A DNA stretch of 5,256 bases from Planctomycetota bacterium. Lineage in GTDB: Bacteria; Planctomycetota; Planctomycetia; Pirellulales; Thermoguttaceae. The translations under genes and the position numbers were made by a program. The stretch is taken from contig JANXQG010000455.1 in the NCBI GenBank assembly GCA_025356915.1, positions 1 through 5,256 on the forward strand. The letters run 5' to 3'. Shown piece after piece: positions 4,609 through 5,256 of this stretch; the stretch's first letter is position 1, and every line of letters begins with the position of its first letter. The notes beneath the pieces were generated by a model. It had not been told where the DNA came from, made no database searches, and was given only the letters and a program-made list of their open reading frames with translations.

Positions 4609-5256
4609 ATGCTATCCGCACGACCTTGGATCGGAATTGCCCTGCTGGGAATCTCCTGGCTTCTTGGCCTCGACTACTACGAGACGGCCAGCCCTTGGGC
4701 TCAGGCGATGGTCTTGATTCTTGGCGTCTGGATGCTCACTGCGGGTGAGAGGGCCAATCTCTTCCGTGTCACGCGGGAAGCCTACCCCGAATTGACCCTA
4801 GCCACCCTCCTGTTGCTGCTTCCGGTCGTGTGGTGGACTCCCTGGCCCTATCGCTTATCACCGCTGCTGATCGTCGCAGGGCTTGTCTTGGAACGCGTGC
4901 CTTTCGCCCGGCGGTTGCTTCGACCGGTCGCTGCCGCATGGGTAACGGGAGGCGTGATTCTGTTGGCACAATCGGTTGTGCTAACGCTGTATGCGGCGGT
5001 CACGGCGCGGAACCACGACCTGCCCGGCACACTGGTCAAGCTCCTCGCCTGGCTCTGCTCGTTGGTGGGCATCGACGCGGCAGGAGATGGACCCATGCTC
5101 GTCGTGCAGCCGATGCGGCAGTCGCCGACCGTGATGAATTTCGTCGCGGCGGCGAACCTCGCAGGGCCGCAGCAGATGCGCGAGAGCGCCTTCATTGGCC
5201 TCGGACCAATCACGGCGGCGCCGTGGACGGCCAACATGCAGAACTGCTCGATAGAT
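4609..5256 (+). CDS. Multi-helix membrane protein of unknown function, 3' end outside the window
   Basis: An open frame of 216 codons starts at ATG 4609 and has no stop before the window ends, so the protein is at least 216 aa. It begins MLSARPWIGIALLGISWLLG. Hydrophobic segments lie at about residues 6-22, 31-46, 62-78, 82-98, 107-128 and 139-156. From about residue 157 the sequence becomes polar (GDGPMLVVQPMRQSPTVMNF and onward), suggesting a loop or domain outside the membrane. Third codon positions are rich in G and C across the frame, as expected for a real gene. The layout of several helices followed by a helix of the type LVKLLAWLCSLVGIDAA and a short strand-like stretch recalls exosortase-type membrane proteins, but no CSG catalytic motif is seen in the available part, so I do not assign that function. 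It follows proB on the same strand after 144 bases and may have its own promoter. Confidence 0.72.
   Translation, partial: MLSARPWIGIALLGISWLLGLDYYETASPWAQAMVLILGVWMLTAGERANLFRVTREAYPELTLATLLLLLPVVWWTPWPYRLSPLLIVAGLVLERVPFARRLLRPVAAAWVTGGVILLAQSVVLTLYAAVTARNHDLPGTLVKLLAWLCSLVGIDAAGDGPMLVVQPMRQSPTVMNFVAAANLAGPQQMRESAFIGLGPITAAPWTANMQNCSID

Noticed and set aside
4848..5237. 129-codon - strand open frame
   Set aside because: It is antisense to the open membrane-protein frame that shows hydrophobic helices and GC-rich third positions; its own product looks random.
1..5256. CRISPR array, riboswitch or toxin-antitoxin pair
   Set aside because: No regularly spaced repeats of sufficient length, no recognisable aptamer upstream of purF or proB, and no paired small genes of toxin-antitoxin character were found.

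Overview
The window looks like a piece of a bacterial chromosome, most probably from a planctomycete of the Pirellulales type. The grounds are indirect: a long interspersed palindrome whose translation gives the NPKRKRG-like peptides I remember from many planctomycete genomes, a RAYT-type transposase tail, moderately high GC, few clear Shine-Dalgarno sites, and the character of the purF and proB products. This placement comes from recall, not from a search. I see no phage, CRISPR array, resistance cassette or biosynthetic cluster.

Left part (1-718): a small accessory and RNA region. It starts with the last 36 codons of a REP-associated tyrosine transposase (RAYT) on the + strand. Short direct and inverted repeats follow (GATTCC units, GTTAGCA units). 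Next, on the - strand, comes a complete tRNA-Val(GAC) gene with a TTGACA-type promoter and a strong intrinsic terminator. Between the tRNA and the next gene lies a near-perfect 25-bp-arm palindrome (621-684), preceded by a possible orphan + strand promoter.

Middle part (719-3129, - strand): a compact three-gene transcription unit. It reads purF (amidophosphoribosyltransferase, first step of purine synthesis), a 104-aa four-helix membrane protein starting 9 bp after it, and a 162-aa soluble protein that overlaps the membrane gene by 4 bp (ATGA). The two small genes have no function I recognise. Their tight packing behind purF is the most unusual gene-level feature of the window.

Right part (3130-5256, + strand): proB (glutamate 5-kinase, first step of proline synthesis) is read divergently from purF across a short shared intergenic region. 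After a 144-bp gap comes a multi-helix membrane protein that runs off the end of the window; proA does not follow directly. purF and proB are unrelated housekeeping genes placed back to back. The items most worth a second look are the palindrome with its possible RAYT partner, the C33 anticodon loop of the tRNA, the purF-linked small genes, and the truncated membrane protein.
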